Below, one piece after another: positions 10,258 through 18,869 of a stretch of 64,000 nucleotides of DNA; positions within the stretch are counted from its first letter, which is position 1; each line of letters begins with the position of its first letter. The stretch comes from Pontibacter diazotrophicus (GTDB lineage: Bacteria; Bacteroidota; Bacteroidia; Cytophagales; Hymenobacteraceae). The position numbers and the translations under genes are program-made. The notes under the pieces were generated by a model. It ran no database searches, was not told the DNA's origin, and saw only the letters and a program-made list of their open reading frames with translations. Location of the stretch: assembly GCF_003367245.1 (NCBI RefSeq), contig NZ_QRGR01000031.1:1-64000 (forward strand), in the 5' to 3' direction.

Positions 10258-10908
10258 ATGAGTATCCAGCTTCCACTTATCACAGATCCCCTTCTTCAGG
10301 ATGAGATCGAAAGAAATGGTAAAATCAAGGTGTTTGAGCCTGGACAAACTATCATTGAGCCGGGGCAGTACATCAAGATGGTCCCTATCATTCTAGAGGG
10401 TGCTGTAAAAGTGATGCGTACAGATGAGGAAGGGCATGAGCTTTTTCTGTACTACATAGAAAGCGGTGAAACCTGTGCCGTATCCTTAACCTGTTGCAGT
10501 ACCTCAGACCCCAGCGATATAAAAGCGGTGGCAGAGGAAAAAACAACCGTTATAGGTGTCCCTGTCCGGAAGCATGAGGAATGGACAAACGAATTTCGCC
10601 AGTGGAAAGACTTTGTTGCGATGACTTACCAAAAGCGCTTTCAGGAAATGCTGAAGGCGATTGATGATATCGCATTTAAAAGGATGGATGAACGCTTGCT
10701 GAAGTATTTGATTGTAAAGTCGAAGCAGTTGAACACACTCGAACTCACGATGACTCATCAGCAAATAGCCAGTGAACTGGGGACCTCCAGAGAAGTTATA
10801 TCCAGGCTTCTCAAGCAACTGGAGAAAAGAAAACTGGTTGAGTTGGAAAGGAACAGAGTTTACGTGCGTGATAATTTGGCTGGGTTACTTGAAGACATAG
10901 ACCGGTAA
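10258..10908 (+). CDS. Crp/Fnr-family transcriptional regulator, probable regulator of the sulfur module
   Basis: The protein has 216 residues from the ATG at 10258; a TTG two codons upstream is also in frame. An N-terminal cyclic-nucleotide-binding-like beta-roll is followed by a C-terminal winged helix (MTHQQIASELGTSREVISRL). The recognition helix keeps R-E-x3-R, the arrangement CRP uses to read TGTGA. The segment that forms the cAMP phosphate-binding cassette in CRP lacks its arginine and instead carries C73, C79 and C80 (ETCAVSLTCC), so cAMP is unlikely to be the ligand. The gene lies directly upstream of sulfur genes whose promoters carry TGTGA-N6-TCAC(A/T) palindromes. I infer that it is an activator responding to sulfide, persulfide or redox state through the cysteines. 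Family membership is firm; the signal is inference. Confidence 0.92.
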   Translation: MSIQLPLITDPLLQDEIERNGKIKVFEPGQTIIEPGQYIKMVPIILEGAVKVMRTDEEGHELFLYYIESGETCAVSLTCCSTSDPSDIKAVAEEKTTVIGVPVRKHEEWTNEFRQWKDFVAMTYQKRFQEMLKAIDDIAFKRMDERLLKYLIVKSKQLNTLELTMTHQQIASELGTSREVISRLLKQLEKRKLVELERNRVYVRDNLAGLLEDIDR

Positions 10909-11072
10909 ATGCCAGCTATATATTTTTAAAGATTGTCACTCCTTTCACTTCCTCTAACTTCTATAGAACGGCTCCCCCTTTTACTTATATAGAAGATAAA
11001 GAGCATCCCACAAGTCTTCATCAATCCTTTCACTGATTCCTTCCCTCGCATTCTTCTACCAGGGGAAGCCAA

Positions 11073-11117
11073 TGTGACAAGAGTCACAGACTTTTCTTTA
11101 TGACGTGCCTATCTTTG
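11073..11117 (+). promoter_or_regulatory. Crp-type operator and promoter of the persulfide dioxygenase gene
   Basis: TGTGACAAGAGTCACA at 11073-11088 is a perfect TGTGA-N6-TCACA palindrome. Exactly 21 nt later comes TATCTTTG (11110-11117), matching the Bacteroidota -7 consensus TAnnTTTG, and the ATG follows 29 nt further on. The same spacing recurs at 12591 and 13803, which argues for a functional activator site. Confidence 0.85.
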
Positions 11118-11146
11118 TATCATAAGTTTAAGGAAAAGCAAAAAAC

Positions 11147-12487
11147 ATGAAGACGAAGCAATTTGAAGACAAAGGGCTGGCCCACTACTCCTACGCTATA
11201 CTAAGTGAGGAAAACAGGGAGATTGTATTGATTGACCCTGCCCGTGATCCACAGCCATACTATACTTATGCTCAAGAAAATGACGCTAAAATTGTAGGGG
11301 TGATAGAAACGCACCCACACGCTGACTTTGTGAGTTCGCACCTGGAAATCCATGAGGAAACCGGGGCCACTATATATACCCATAGCATGGTGGGGGCAGA
11401 CTACCCGCACCAAACTTTTGACGAAGGCGCTGTACTGCAGTTGGGCGAAATTAAACTCCGGTCGCTGCACACACCGGGCCACTCCCCTGACGGCATCAGC
11501 ATTGTGCTGGAGCACGGCGGAGAAGATGTAGCCGTGTTTACAGGGGACACACTCTTTATTAGTGACGTGGGCCGGCCGGATTTAAGAGAAAGTGCTGGAA
11601 ACATTACTGCGCAAAGGGAGGAGCTGGCCCGTCAGATGTATCATAGCACCCGTGAAAAACTGATGAAGCTGCATGATGACGTGCTGGTATACCCGGCACA
11701 TGGAGCGGGTACCCTCTGCGGCAAAGGCCTGAGCGAAGCTAACAGCAGTACCATCGGTACCGAGAAAGCCACCAACTATGCCCTGCAGCCAATGAGTGAG
11801 AACGCATTTGTGAGGCTGATTATCGAGGACCAACCTTTTATGCCCAAATACTTTGGTTATGATGTGGGCCTCAATAAGAAAGGAGCACCTGCCTGCCAGC
11901 AATCACTGAAGGGTGTAAAGAGATTAGATAAAAATGCTGCGCCGAAAAAGGCTGTTGTGATAGTGGACGCCCGCCCCCAGGAACAATTTAAGAAAGGGCA
12001 TCTGAAAGGAGCCATCAACATCCAAAACGGCAATAAGTTTGAGACGTGGCTGGGAAGCATTGTTGGTCCGGATGAAAAGTTCTATTTGGTAGCAGCATCA
12101 GAAGAATCCCTGCAAGAGCTTATCCGAAAAGCAGCCAAAATAGGCTATGAGCTTAATATGGCAGGAGCCTTTTTATATGATAAAGAAGATGGTGAAGAGA
12201 GTAAGGCTTTTGACGCAGAAAAGTTTAGAGCCAGGGAAAATGATTTCACAATCGTTGATATACGCAACAGCAGTGAGACCAAGGCCGGAAAATTCTTTGA
12301 CCAGGCCATTACCATACCTTTACCAGAGCTAAGGGAAAGAGCCTGCGAGATTCCGACGGATAAACCCGTTGTGGTGCATTGTGCCGGAGGCTACCGTTCG
12401 GCAGCTGGCAGCAGCATACTGGAGGGGCTGCTTCCTGTTGAAGTTTTGGACATGAGTGAAGCAGTGACAGAACTAAAGGGTAAATAA
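11147..12487 (+). CDS. Persulfide dioxygenase-rhodanese fusion (CstB/ETHE1-like)
   Basis: The protein has 446 residues. Residues 1-210 are a metallo-beta-lactamase fold of the ETHE1 type: H56-P-H58-A-D60, H112 (TPGHS), D134 (TGDT), H185. H56, H112 and D134 match the 2-His-1-carboxylate iron ligands of persulfide dioxygenases; the second His of the usual DH pair is F61. C191 (GTLCGKG) lies where CstB has its conserved MBL-domain cysteine. Residues 265-345 form a rhodanese-like domain without an active cysteine, and 360-446 a second rhodanese domain with C412 in VHCAGGYRS. This MBL, inactive rhodanese, active rhodanese order is that of Staphylococcus CstB, which oxidises low-molecular-weight persulfides and forms thiosulfate. 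It is expected to be cytoplasmic and to work with the transporters downstream. Confidence 0.92.
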   Translation: MKTKQFEDKGLAHYSYAILSEENREIVLIDPARDPQPYYTYAQENDAKIVGVIETHPHADFVSSHLEIHEETGATIYTHSMVGADYPHQTFDEGAVLQLGEIKLRSLHTPGHSPDGISIVLEHGGEDVAVFTGDTLFISDVGRPDLRESAGNITAQREELARQMYHSTREKLMKLHDDVLVYPAHGAGTLCGKGLSEANSSTIGTEKATNYALQPMSENAFVRLIIEDQPFMPKYFGYDVGLNKKGAPACQQSLKGVKRLDKNAAPKKAVVIVDARPQEQFKKGHLKGAINIQNGNKFETWLGSIVGPDEKFYLVAASEESLQELIRKAAKIGYELNMAGAFLYDKEDGEESKAFDAEKFRARENDFTIVDIRNSSETKAGKFFDQAITIPLPELRERACEIPTDKPVVVHCAGGYRSAAGSSILEGLLPVEVLDMSEAVTELKGK

Positions 12488-12590
12488 GGAGTTAAAGAGG
12501 CGCTTTTGAATTTTGCATCTTCTTTACAGGTCCTGCAAGAATGTAGTACCAAATATAAACTCTTCGCTCCTTTAGCATGCATTGTTCCTG

Positions 12591-12635
12591 TGTGATGAAA
12601 GTCACAGTGGCGACGGCGTGTATACTTTAATTTTG
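12591..12635 (+). promoter_or_regulatory. Crp-type operator and promoter of the YeeE/YedE pair
   Basis: TGTGATGAAAGTCACA (12591-12606) is a perfect TGTGA-N6-TCACA palindrome. A 21-nt spacer leads to TAATTTTG (12628-12635), a TAnnTTTG -7 box. The gene starts 78 nt later, so this unit has a longer 5' leader than the other two. Confidence 0.85.
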
Positions 12636-12713
12636 CATCAGTTTATAAGCTGTCTGCTTTATATATCAGGTAGCGGGACAAAAACTGAGCATACAAAAAA
12701 CGTGAATCAGAGA

Positions 12714-13289
12714 ATGGAAAGAATAATAGAATGGATGAGCCAGCCGTGGCCCTGGTATGTGGCGGGCCCCTTGATCACCCTTACCATGCTGTTACTGCTG
12801 TTTGCAGGCAAAAGCTTCGGTGTATCAGACACTTTACGGACAACCTGCGCCATTGGAGGCGGTGGTAAAGTAAGTGACTTCTTTGACTTTGACTGGAGAA
12901 AGCAGGTATGGAACCTTGTTTTCGTTCTTGGTGCAGTTATCGGAGGGTTTATTGCCTCCACCTGGCTACAGCAGCCTGAGCCGATTCCGCTGGCACAGGA
13001 CACCGTCGTGAAGCTGCAGGAACTGGGCATCAGCAACCCCGGGGCAAATTACCTGCCGGAGGAAATCTTTAGCTGGGATAGCCTCTTTACTTTGAGAGGA
13101 TTCGTGATGCTGGTATTCGGAGGGTTTCTCATTGGTTTCGGAGCACGCTATGCGGGGGGGTGTACTTCAGGACACGCCATCAGCGGACTGAGTAACCTGC
13201 AGCTGCCATCGCTGATTGCCGTTATCGGCTTCTTTATCGGCGGTCTTATTATGACCTATCTGCTGCTGCCTGTCATTTTAACCCTTTAA
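12714..13289 (+). CDS. YeeE/YedE-family sulfur transporter, N-terminal half type
   Basis: The protein has 191 residues, starting at [10 protein letters not shown]. In-frame codons upstream to 12582 overlap the operator and promoter, so the later ATG is chosen. It is an integral membrane protein with several helices and the family cysteine motifs TTCAIGG and [11 protein letters not shown]. YeeE/YedE (TsuA-like) proteins conduct thiosulfate or related sulfur compounds through a pore lined by conserved cysteines. Here the family is split into two genes; the partner begins 12 nt downstream and the two probably form one unit, as in PmpA/PmpB-type pairs. The operator upstream and the dioxygenase next door point to import or export of sulfane sulfur species. 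Confidence 0.88.
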   Translation: MERIIEWMSQPWPWYVAGPLITLTMLLLLFAGKSFGVSDTLRTTCAIGGGGKVSDFFDFDWRKQVWNLVFVLGAVIGGFIASTWLQQPEPIPLAQDTVVKLQELGISNPGANYLPEEIFSWDSLFTLRGFVMLVFGGFLIGFGARYAGGCTSGHAISGLSNLQLPSLIAVIGFFIGGLIMTYLLLPVILTL

Positions 13290-13301
13290 TAATTAGATAT
13301 T

Positions 13302-13715
13302 ATGAAATATTTCACTTATTTATCTATCGGCACCTTGTTTGGGATTATCATGACCAAATCACAGGCTATTTCCTGGTACAGGATCTACGAAATGTTCCGC
13401 TTCGATGCCTTCCACATGTACGGTATCATTGGGTCGGCCGTCATACTGGGCATCATCAGCGTTGCTCTCATTAAGAAATACAAGTTCAAATCAACAGAAG
13501 GTATGCCAATTTCCTTCACCGCTAAGAACATGAGTATTCCGCGCTACCTTTTTGGCGGCACCATCTTTGGCTTAGGATGGGCCATGACGGGCGCCTGCCC
13601 CGGTCCGATTTACACGCTGCTAGGGACTGGATACAGCGTTATTCTGGTCGTTCTCTTAAGTGCTATTCTGGGAACACTTACATATGGTGTCGTCAAAAAC
13701 AGGCTTCCTCATTAG
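13302..13715 (+). CDS. YeeE/YedE-family sulfur transporter, C-terminal half type
   Basis: The protein has 137 residues and about four membrane segments, with GWAMTGACPGPIYTLLGTGY supplying the third conserved cysteine of the YeeE/YedE family. It follows the first half gene by 12 nt and is surely co-transcribed with it. The last codons lie within a hairpin that looks like the terminator of this transcript. The exact substrate cannot be read from sequence. Confidence 0.88.
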   Translation: MKYFTYLSIGTLFGIIMTKSQAISWYRIYEMFRFDAFHMYGIIGSAVILGIISVALIKKYKFKSTEGMPISFTAKNMSIPRYLFGGTIFGLGWAMTGACPGPIYTLLGTGYSVILVVLLSAILGTLTYGVVKNRLPH

Positions 13716-13725
13716 GGGAAGCCTG
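13700..13725 (+). terminator. Hairpin overlapping the stop codon of the second YeeE gene
   Basis: CAGGCTTCC (13700-13708) pairs with GGAAGCCTG (13717-13725) around an 8-nt loop that contains the TAG stop codon, followed by a short T-rich stretch. Its position before the next operator suggests that the YeeE pair and tauE are separate transcripts. Confidence 0.6.
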
Positions 13726-13802
13726 TGCTTTAACTGAATGTTCTATGTTCGTTTTGATTAACGCAGGTAGCTATTATGAGCCCCTTTAGCTTCGCTTTCC
13801 TG

Positions 13803-13847
13803 TGTGATATTTGTCACTGTACCCGCCTAAATGCTACACTAGCTTTG
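13803..13847 (+). promoter_or_regulatory. Crp-type operator and promoter of the TauE/SafE gene
   Basis: TGTGATATTTGTCACT (13803-13818) matches TGTGA-N6-TCACA at all but the last base. After the same 21-nt spacer comes TAGCTTTG (13840-13847), a TAnnTTTG -7 box, 25 nt before the ATG. This is the third operator of the module with identical geometry. Confidence 0.82.
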
Positions 13848-13872
13848 TAGTATAAACTATGGCAACACATAA

Positions 13873-14715
13873 ATGGAATTAATCGGATACATCGCGGCCC
13901 TAGTTATCGGGCTTTCATTGGGGCTCATCGGCGGGGGTGGCTCTATTTTAACGGTACCGGCACTGGTTTACCTGCTGGGCTTTAGCCCTGTCATCTCAAC
14001 AGCCTACTCTCTTTTTATTGTGGGACTCACCAGCCTGGTAGGGAGCTATCAGTTTTACAAAAAGGGTTTGGTGAGCCTTAAGACAGCGCTTGTTTTCGGA
14101 ATCCCTTCTATTGTGGCAGTTTATACTACGCGGCGCTACATAGTACCGGCCATTCCGGACAGCATCTTTACCATTGGCGGCTTTGAAGTAACTAAAGGTA
14201 TCCTGCTCATGCTGCTCTTTGCAAGCCTGATGGTCTTCGCCTCCATCAGCATGATCAGGCAAAAGCATAAGCCAGGTGGCACTGCTGACGAGAACATGGG
14301 CCGTGACATACTGGATGAGCACGAACAGCCAAAAGACCAAAATCAAAAGTTCAACTACGGCGGCATTCTGGCCGAAGGTGCCGTGGTGGGTACATTAACC
14401 GGCCTGGTGGGAGCAGGTGGCGGTTTCCTGATCATACCGGCGCTGGTGCTGTTTAGCAAGCTGGACATGAAGATGGCTGTAGGTACTTCGCTGCTGATTA
14501 TTGCTGTGAAATCACTGTTCGGCTTTATTGGGGATATCTATAATTACGAAGTAGACTGGTCCTTTCTGGGCTTTTTCTCGCTTCTGTCTATTGCGGGTAT
14601 CTTTCTGGGGTCTTTCCTATCTACCAAAATTCAGGCGGACAAGCTTAGGACAGCCTTTGGGTGGTTTGTGCTGGTGATGGGTATTTATATCATCGGGAAA
14701 GAAATATTCTTCTAA
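13873..14715 (+). CDS. TauE/SafE-family sulfite exporter-like permease
   Basis: The protein has 280 residues and about eight membrane helices in two inverted DUF81 repeats, each beginning with a glycine-rich helix: GLSLGLIGGGGSILTVPALV near residue 16 and GTLTGLVGAGGGFLIIPALV near residue 173. A charged cytoplasmic loop (about residues 130-160) separates the halves. TauE/SafE proteins export sulfite, sulfoacetate and other anions; beside a persulfide dioxygenase, which makes sulfite, sulfite efflux is the natural role. It has its own Crp-type operator. Confidence 0.9.
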   Translation: MELIGYIAALVIGLSLGLIGGGGSILTVPALVYLLGFSPVISTAYSLFIVGLTSLVGSYQFYKKGLVSLKTALVFGIPSIVAVYTTRRYIVPAIPDSIFTIGGFEVTKGILLMLLFASLMVFASISMIRQKHKPGGTADENMGRDILDEHEQPKDQNQKFNYGGILAEGAVVGTLTGLVGAGGGFLIIPALVLFSKLDMKMAVGTSLLIIAVKSLFGFIGDIYNYEVDWSFLGFFSLLSIAGIFLGSFLSTKIQADKLRTAFGWFVLVMGIYIIGKEIFF

Positions 14716-14826
14716 AACAGGCTTCCCAGACTTTGTGAATCACGCATAAAAAAACTCAAATGCCCCCCTTTTTCAGGCTGTTATTTAATAGCTGTACCTT
14801 TATAAATTATCAGAGGAACCCAACGC

Positions 14827-15462
14827 ATGCAGAAGAATAAACTATCACTTAAAGATATACCGGGCTGGGCTATCATACTAGTCTTATTTGGAGGACTTTA
14901 CATAGCTGGTTTGCATACAGAAGCCATCGGGCAGGTACAGCGATTGCTATTGGCAACAGGCGTCATGAAAGCGGATGTACCTGAACCTGCGGCGGCTGTG
15001 AACTATCATGATGCAGGAGAGTCCGCTGCTTCCGGTTCAGCGGATATGGTAGGAGCCGGTTTCCAACTGGTAAGTCTGGACGGGAAAGCAGTGCCTTTTG
15101 AGAGCCTGAGAGGGAAAGTTGTTTTCATGAACATCTGGGCGACCTGGTGCCCGCCTTGTATAGCCGAAATGCCAAATATTCAGAGCCTGTACGAGAAGAT
15201 AGACTCCGACAAGATAGCTTTTGTCATGCTTTCGGTAGATGAGGGCGGCACAGAGAAGGTAAAAAAATTCATAGACAAGAAAGGCTATACTTTCCCGGTG
15301 TATATGCCAGCTAGTCAGTTCCCGCAGGAGTTTCACTCGAACGCCATCCCAACCACCTTCATCATTTCGCCTGAAGGCAAGATTGTAGCCAAACAAGAAG
15401 GCATGGCTGAATACGACACAAAAGAAGTGCGGGATTTTCTGCAAAGTATGGTTAAGGAATAA
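14827..15462 (+). CDS. TlpA-like membrane-anchored thioredoxin
   Basis: The protein has 211 residues. A hydrophobic segment at about 14-33 anchors it to the inner membrane. After a linker rich in Ala and Ser, a thioredoxin/AhpC-TSA domain (about 80-205) carries WATWCPPC, and the cis-Pro segment is NAIPTTFI. It is expected to be a periplasmic thiol-disulfide reductase. It lies 111 nt after tauE without a clear TGTGA operator; a weak TACCTTTA box precedes it at about 14794. Its place at the end of the sulfur module suggests reduction of persulfides or disulfides in the periplasm, but a general role such as cytochrome maturation cannot be excluded. Confidence 0.88.
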   Translation: MQKNKLSLKDIPGWAIILVLFGGLYIAGLHTEAIGQVQRLLLATGVMKADVPEPAAAVNYHDAGESAASGSADMVGAGFQLVSLDGKAVPFESLRGKVVFMNIWATWCPPCIAEMPNIQSLYEKIDSDKIAFVMLSVDEGGTEKVKKFIDKKGYTFPVYMPASQFPQEFHSNAIPTTFIISPEGKIVAKQEGMAEYDTKEVRDFLQSMVKE

Positions 15463-15752
15463 AAGGCTCTAAGGCTCACAGTAAAAGAAATGCTAATGCC
15501 CACATTTAAAACCTACCCGCTTGCCTTCATTAGAATTTGATGTAATCAGGTTTAGTTTTTTGGGAGACAGCAATTTTACCACTTCAACTGAACTATGCGC
15601 CATAGCTTCTCAAGGAATTTTTGAGCCAAGGGCCTCCGAGAAAATTTGATGCTGTCTGTTTTCGAAAATTGATGACAGTGGTTATTCTGGCAAAAGCATT
15701 GATGAGAAAAGCGGAAGTAGTGGAGCAAAATTGAAACATAAGAGAATTACTC

Positions 15753-15944
15753 ACTGAGGTTACGCAACACCAAATTATAGTTTGCTTTAACCTGTAGATT
15801 GCCTGACGGTTAGAAACTGCCCTTAGCTCCAGCGGAGTGGCCTGTAAACATATCCCCAACAGGTCGCTCCTCTGGAGCTAAAGATTAGAGAAAATCTTTT
15901 TCTATCAACAGGTCTTCCCGCTGGGACTTCTGGGTAACGTCAGT
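15753..15944. repeat. Fold-back MITE-like element, copy 1
   Basis: This 192-bp element lies in the 830-nt gap 15463-16293, which otherwise holds no convincing gene. Its ends are imperfect inverted repeats (ACTGAGGTTACGCAA on the left; ...GGGTAACGTCAGT on the right) flanked by the direct repeat TACTC (15748-15752 and 15945-15949), a likely target-site duplication. Inside, CTTAGCTCCAGCGGAG and CTCCTCTGGAGCTAA form a stem around an ACAGGT-bearing loop. Its right half closely matches the element at 42706. The left outer arm present in that copy is missing here. Confidence 0.8.
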
Positions 15945-16293
15945 TACTCATTATAAGAAAGTAAGCTGCTGAAGACATGCCCCAAAGTCCTCTGCTCGGC
16001 CCGCCTGCATGAAATTGCTCACTTCAATTAACACACTGACAAATAACCTCCATACATACCGGGCGCAGAGCAAGATGAAGCAAATGAAAAACCAGTCCCT
16101 CATCAACTTGCCCACTACTACCATGCCTCTTAAGCCAGAAAGCTTAAGCTGCTCTAATAGCCAGAAAGCCAGTTTATCTTGCTGGTTAGGCCAGGAATAA
16201 TTATCAGCCGCTTGTATATGATATCAGGAGTTTCCAGCATATCTTAATACCGTTTTATATAGCTGTCAAGGCATCCGGTAAAAGAGATATTGT

Positions 16294-17721
16294 ATGGATA
16301 AAAATAGCCAACTCAACCGAACACTGGGCCTGCGCCTTGTCATTGTGGTTGTTATCGGGAACATTATAGGGTCCGGTGTGTACAAGAAAGTGGCTCCTAT
16401 GGCAGCAGAACTCCAGTCACCGGGATGGGTACTTATCTGCTGGGTGCTGGGAGGTATAATTACTTTGTTCGGGGCATTAAGTAATGCGGAGGTGGCGGGT
16501 CTGCTGGCAGACACGGGCGGGGAGTATGCTTATTACAAGAAGATTTACAATCGCTTCTTTGCCTTTATTTTCGGGTGGTCCTTGTTTACCGTTATTCAGA
16601 CAGCGGCCATTTCTTCGCTGGCCTATGTTTTTGCGCAGTCTCTCAACAGCATTCTTCCCCTGCCGCAGCTTCTGGGTTCCCTGGCAGATTTCTCCATTGG
16701 TGGCGTTTTTTTTCCGTTCGCTGATCTGAGTGTAAAGCTTACGGCCATTCTCCTTATTGTTGTGCTGACCTGGGTGAACATGAGAGGGATTAAATCCGGG
16801 GCAGGACTTAGCACCGCTATTCTGCTGCTGGTATTTGCAGGCATAGGCGTTATTGTCTTTTTCGGGCTTGGCAACAGCCAGGCCGAGATAGGACGAAACT
16901 TTGAACTGGCAACAACTTCCCCTACCCCCGTTACCTTCAGCGCTGTTTTCGCGGCCATGCTGTCTGCGTTCTGGGCTTACCAGGGCTGGGCGGCCATCGG
17001 CTATGTTGGTGGGGAGATAAAAGACGCCCATCGCAATATCCCGCGGGGCATCACCATTGGCGTGTTCACGGTTGTTGTTATTTATTTGCTGGTGAACATG
17101 ACCTACCTTTCTTTATTGCCTGTTTCAGTTCTGGAGCAGGTTCATGAGGCAGGAAACCAGATTGCGGCCGTGGAGGCTATCAGAAGCTTCTGGGGGTATG
17201 GTGGTGCAGTATTCATTTCTGTGCTTATCCTCGTTACCACCCTGGGCTGCACCAATGCCACGATTCTTGCAAGCTGCCGCACCTATTATGCCATGGCCAG
17301 GGAGGGTCTCTTCTTTCCTAAAGCAGCAGAGCTGAACCAGGAGCAGGCACCGGCCAGTTCACTTCGCTACCAGTGTATCTGGGCTTGCCTGCTGGTGCTC
17401 TCCGGCACATTCGACCAGCTGACAGACATGATCATTTTTGCAGTATTCATCTTTTATGGGGCCACTACGCTAGGCGTATTTATTCTAAGAAAGAAAATGC
17501 CGCATGCGCACCGCCCTTACAAGGTATGGGGTTACCCGGTGGTTCCTGCTATTATGATACTTTTCTGTGCTGCCCTGTTCTTTAACACGATTTTAGTGCG
17601 TCCGCGTGAAGCGTCGATCGGGATGGTGCTGATGCTTACCGGCATACCGATGTACTGGTGGTTCAACAAAAAGAGAAGGGAAAGAGCCCAGGTTCCAACG
17701 AATGAGAAGGTTGTTTCTTAA
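16294..17721 (+). CDS. APC-superfamily amino acid permease
   Basis: The protein has 475 residues and about 12 hydrophobic segments. Helix 1 carries the unwound substrate-binding motif of the APC fold, GNIIGSGVYKK, and the helix 6 region reads AFWAYQGWAAIGYVGGEIKD. This matches the LAT/SteT-YfnA-type amino acid exchangers and symporters. It acts in the inner membrane; the substrate cannot be assigned from sequence. It stands alone, with a fold-back element upstream and a convergent DUF983 gene downstream. No regulator is visible. Confidence 0.9.
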   Translation: MDKNSQLNRTLGLRLVIVVVIGNIIGSGVYKKVAPMAAELQSPGWVLICWVLGGIITLFGALSNAEVAGLLADTGGEYAYYKKIYNRFFAFIFGWSLFTVIQTAAISSLAYVFAQSLNSILPLPQLLGSLADFSIGGVFFPFADLSVKLTAILLIVVLTWVNMRGIKSGAGLSTAILLLVFAGIGVIVFFGLGNSQAEIGRNFELATTSPTPVTFSAVFAAMLSAFWAYQGWAAIGYVGGEIKDAHRNIPRGITIGVFTVVVIYLLVNMTYLSLLPVSVLEQVHEAGNQIAAVEAIRSFWGYGGAVFISVLILVTTLGCTNATILASCRTYYAMAREGLFFPKAAELNQEQAPASSLRYQCIWACLLVLSGTFDQLTDMIIFAVFIFYGATTLGVFILRKKMPHAHRPYKVWGYPVVPAIMILFCAALFFNTILVRPREASIGMVLMLTGIPMYWWFNKKRRERAQVPTNEKVVS

Positions 17722-17903
17722 ACCTAACTCTGAATGTCCTAGGAAAATACACGCTTCTTACAGGCTTCATTTGATGACATGGCCATTAACCTGATTTCAT
17801 TTTCTCTACTCCACCCGCATAACATCAGGCGCCTTCAGGAAATGTTTATCCAAGCGCTTCATTATAGATTCATCTATGTCTTCTGGAGATAGAAGACTTA
17901 CTA

Positions 17904-18302
17904 TTAATGCACTTTCTTCGGGATTTGACTACAGGGTCCTTCGTACCTGATAAAAATATTGATCCACAGCGCCCTGGACAGCCTGAAGATGATTGGTAGA
18001 AAACCTATAACAACAACGGCTACAACGCCCATCATCATAGCCATGGTTACTTCCTCCACAAACTGATAAAGGATTGCCAGCGTGACTAAAAAGATAGCCA
18101 CATTAAAGCCGAAGCTAACGTACATGGCTCCATAGTAATATCCTGGCTCCGGCTCAAAAGACTGTCCGCAGCAAGGGCAGTACTCGTGCATGTTCGCAAA
18201 TTTAGTGCTGTACAAGGTGCCTTCCGGAAACATATTCCCTTCCCGGCATCTGGGGCACTTCACTGCTGCAATGCTATATAATAAAGAATGTCTCTGGCTC
18301 AT
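17904..18302 (-). CDS. DUF983 family membrane protein
   Basis: The protein has 132 residues. An N-terminal zinc-ribbon-like part has two CxxC pairs (CPRCREG and CPCCGQ), followed by two or three membrane helices (from about residue 55). The stretch EPGYYYGAMYVSFGFN is characteristic of DUF983. The function is unknown; homologues are common in Bacteroidota and Alphaproteobacteria. It converges on the permease gene with a 182-nt gap and appears monocistronic. Confidence 0.88.
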   Translation of the reverse strand: MSQRHSLLYSIAAVKCPRCREGNMFPEGTLYSTKFANMHEYCPCCGQSFEPEPGYYYGAMYVSFGFNVAIFLVTLAILYQFVEEVTMAMMMGVVAVVVIGFLPIIFRLSRALWINIFIRYEGPCSQIPKKVH

Positions 18303-18869
18303 TTCACTAAAATTTACTTACTCACACAATTCAGATACGAAGCATTTTGCCCTGTATACGGGACTAAGGCTTCAATTTACAATGCTTTTATTATAAATTA
18401 TATAAATTCGGATTACTATAGATAGCTCATATAAGCACATTTTTGATTTCCAATCAGGGAGACTAAAAGGCCTTGTAAAACAAAAATTTGAAATCAAGAC
18501 CGCCTCCACATTGGTGGCTGAAAAGTTTGTCTATCTAACCAAATCATAACCTCGAAGCCTTTTAAAAAGTGTACACCAAAATCCAAAGCTGTGTACCCCC
18601 TTCTTCTGGTCTTTGCTATACAAACCACTTCTTACTCATCTTCCTGGTTCTCAATGCAAAACTTTTGTTTTACAGCTTGTCGCTGAAAATTGTGATTCTG
18701 TTTTCCTGTAGCAGCGTCTCCCTTTTTTTGCTATATTTAGACTATGGCAGTGAGCGCTGGTGGTCATACAATATAGAGGTTCGGCGAACTTTATTTTATT
18801 TGATTTCCCGCCCATTGCTAATGCCCATCAGCAACACCCTTGCTTTTAGTACTTTATCCAGCTAAGCAT
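18303..18869. other. Intergenic region between DUF983 and receptor genes
   Basis: About 570 nt separate two divergent genes. I see no convincing coding frame; the longer frames here have low-complexity hydrophobic translations and no family resemblance. Promoters for both flanking genes should lie here, but no clear -33/-7 pair stands out. Confidence 0.4.

Noticed and set aside
15593-16200. Open frames of 60-90 codons around the fold-back element
   Set aside because: They cover repeat sequence or AT-rich spacer, lack ribosome binding sites and match no family.
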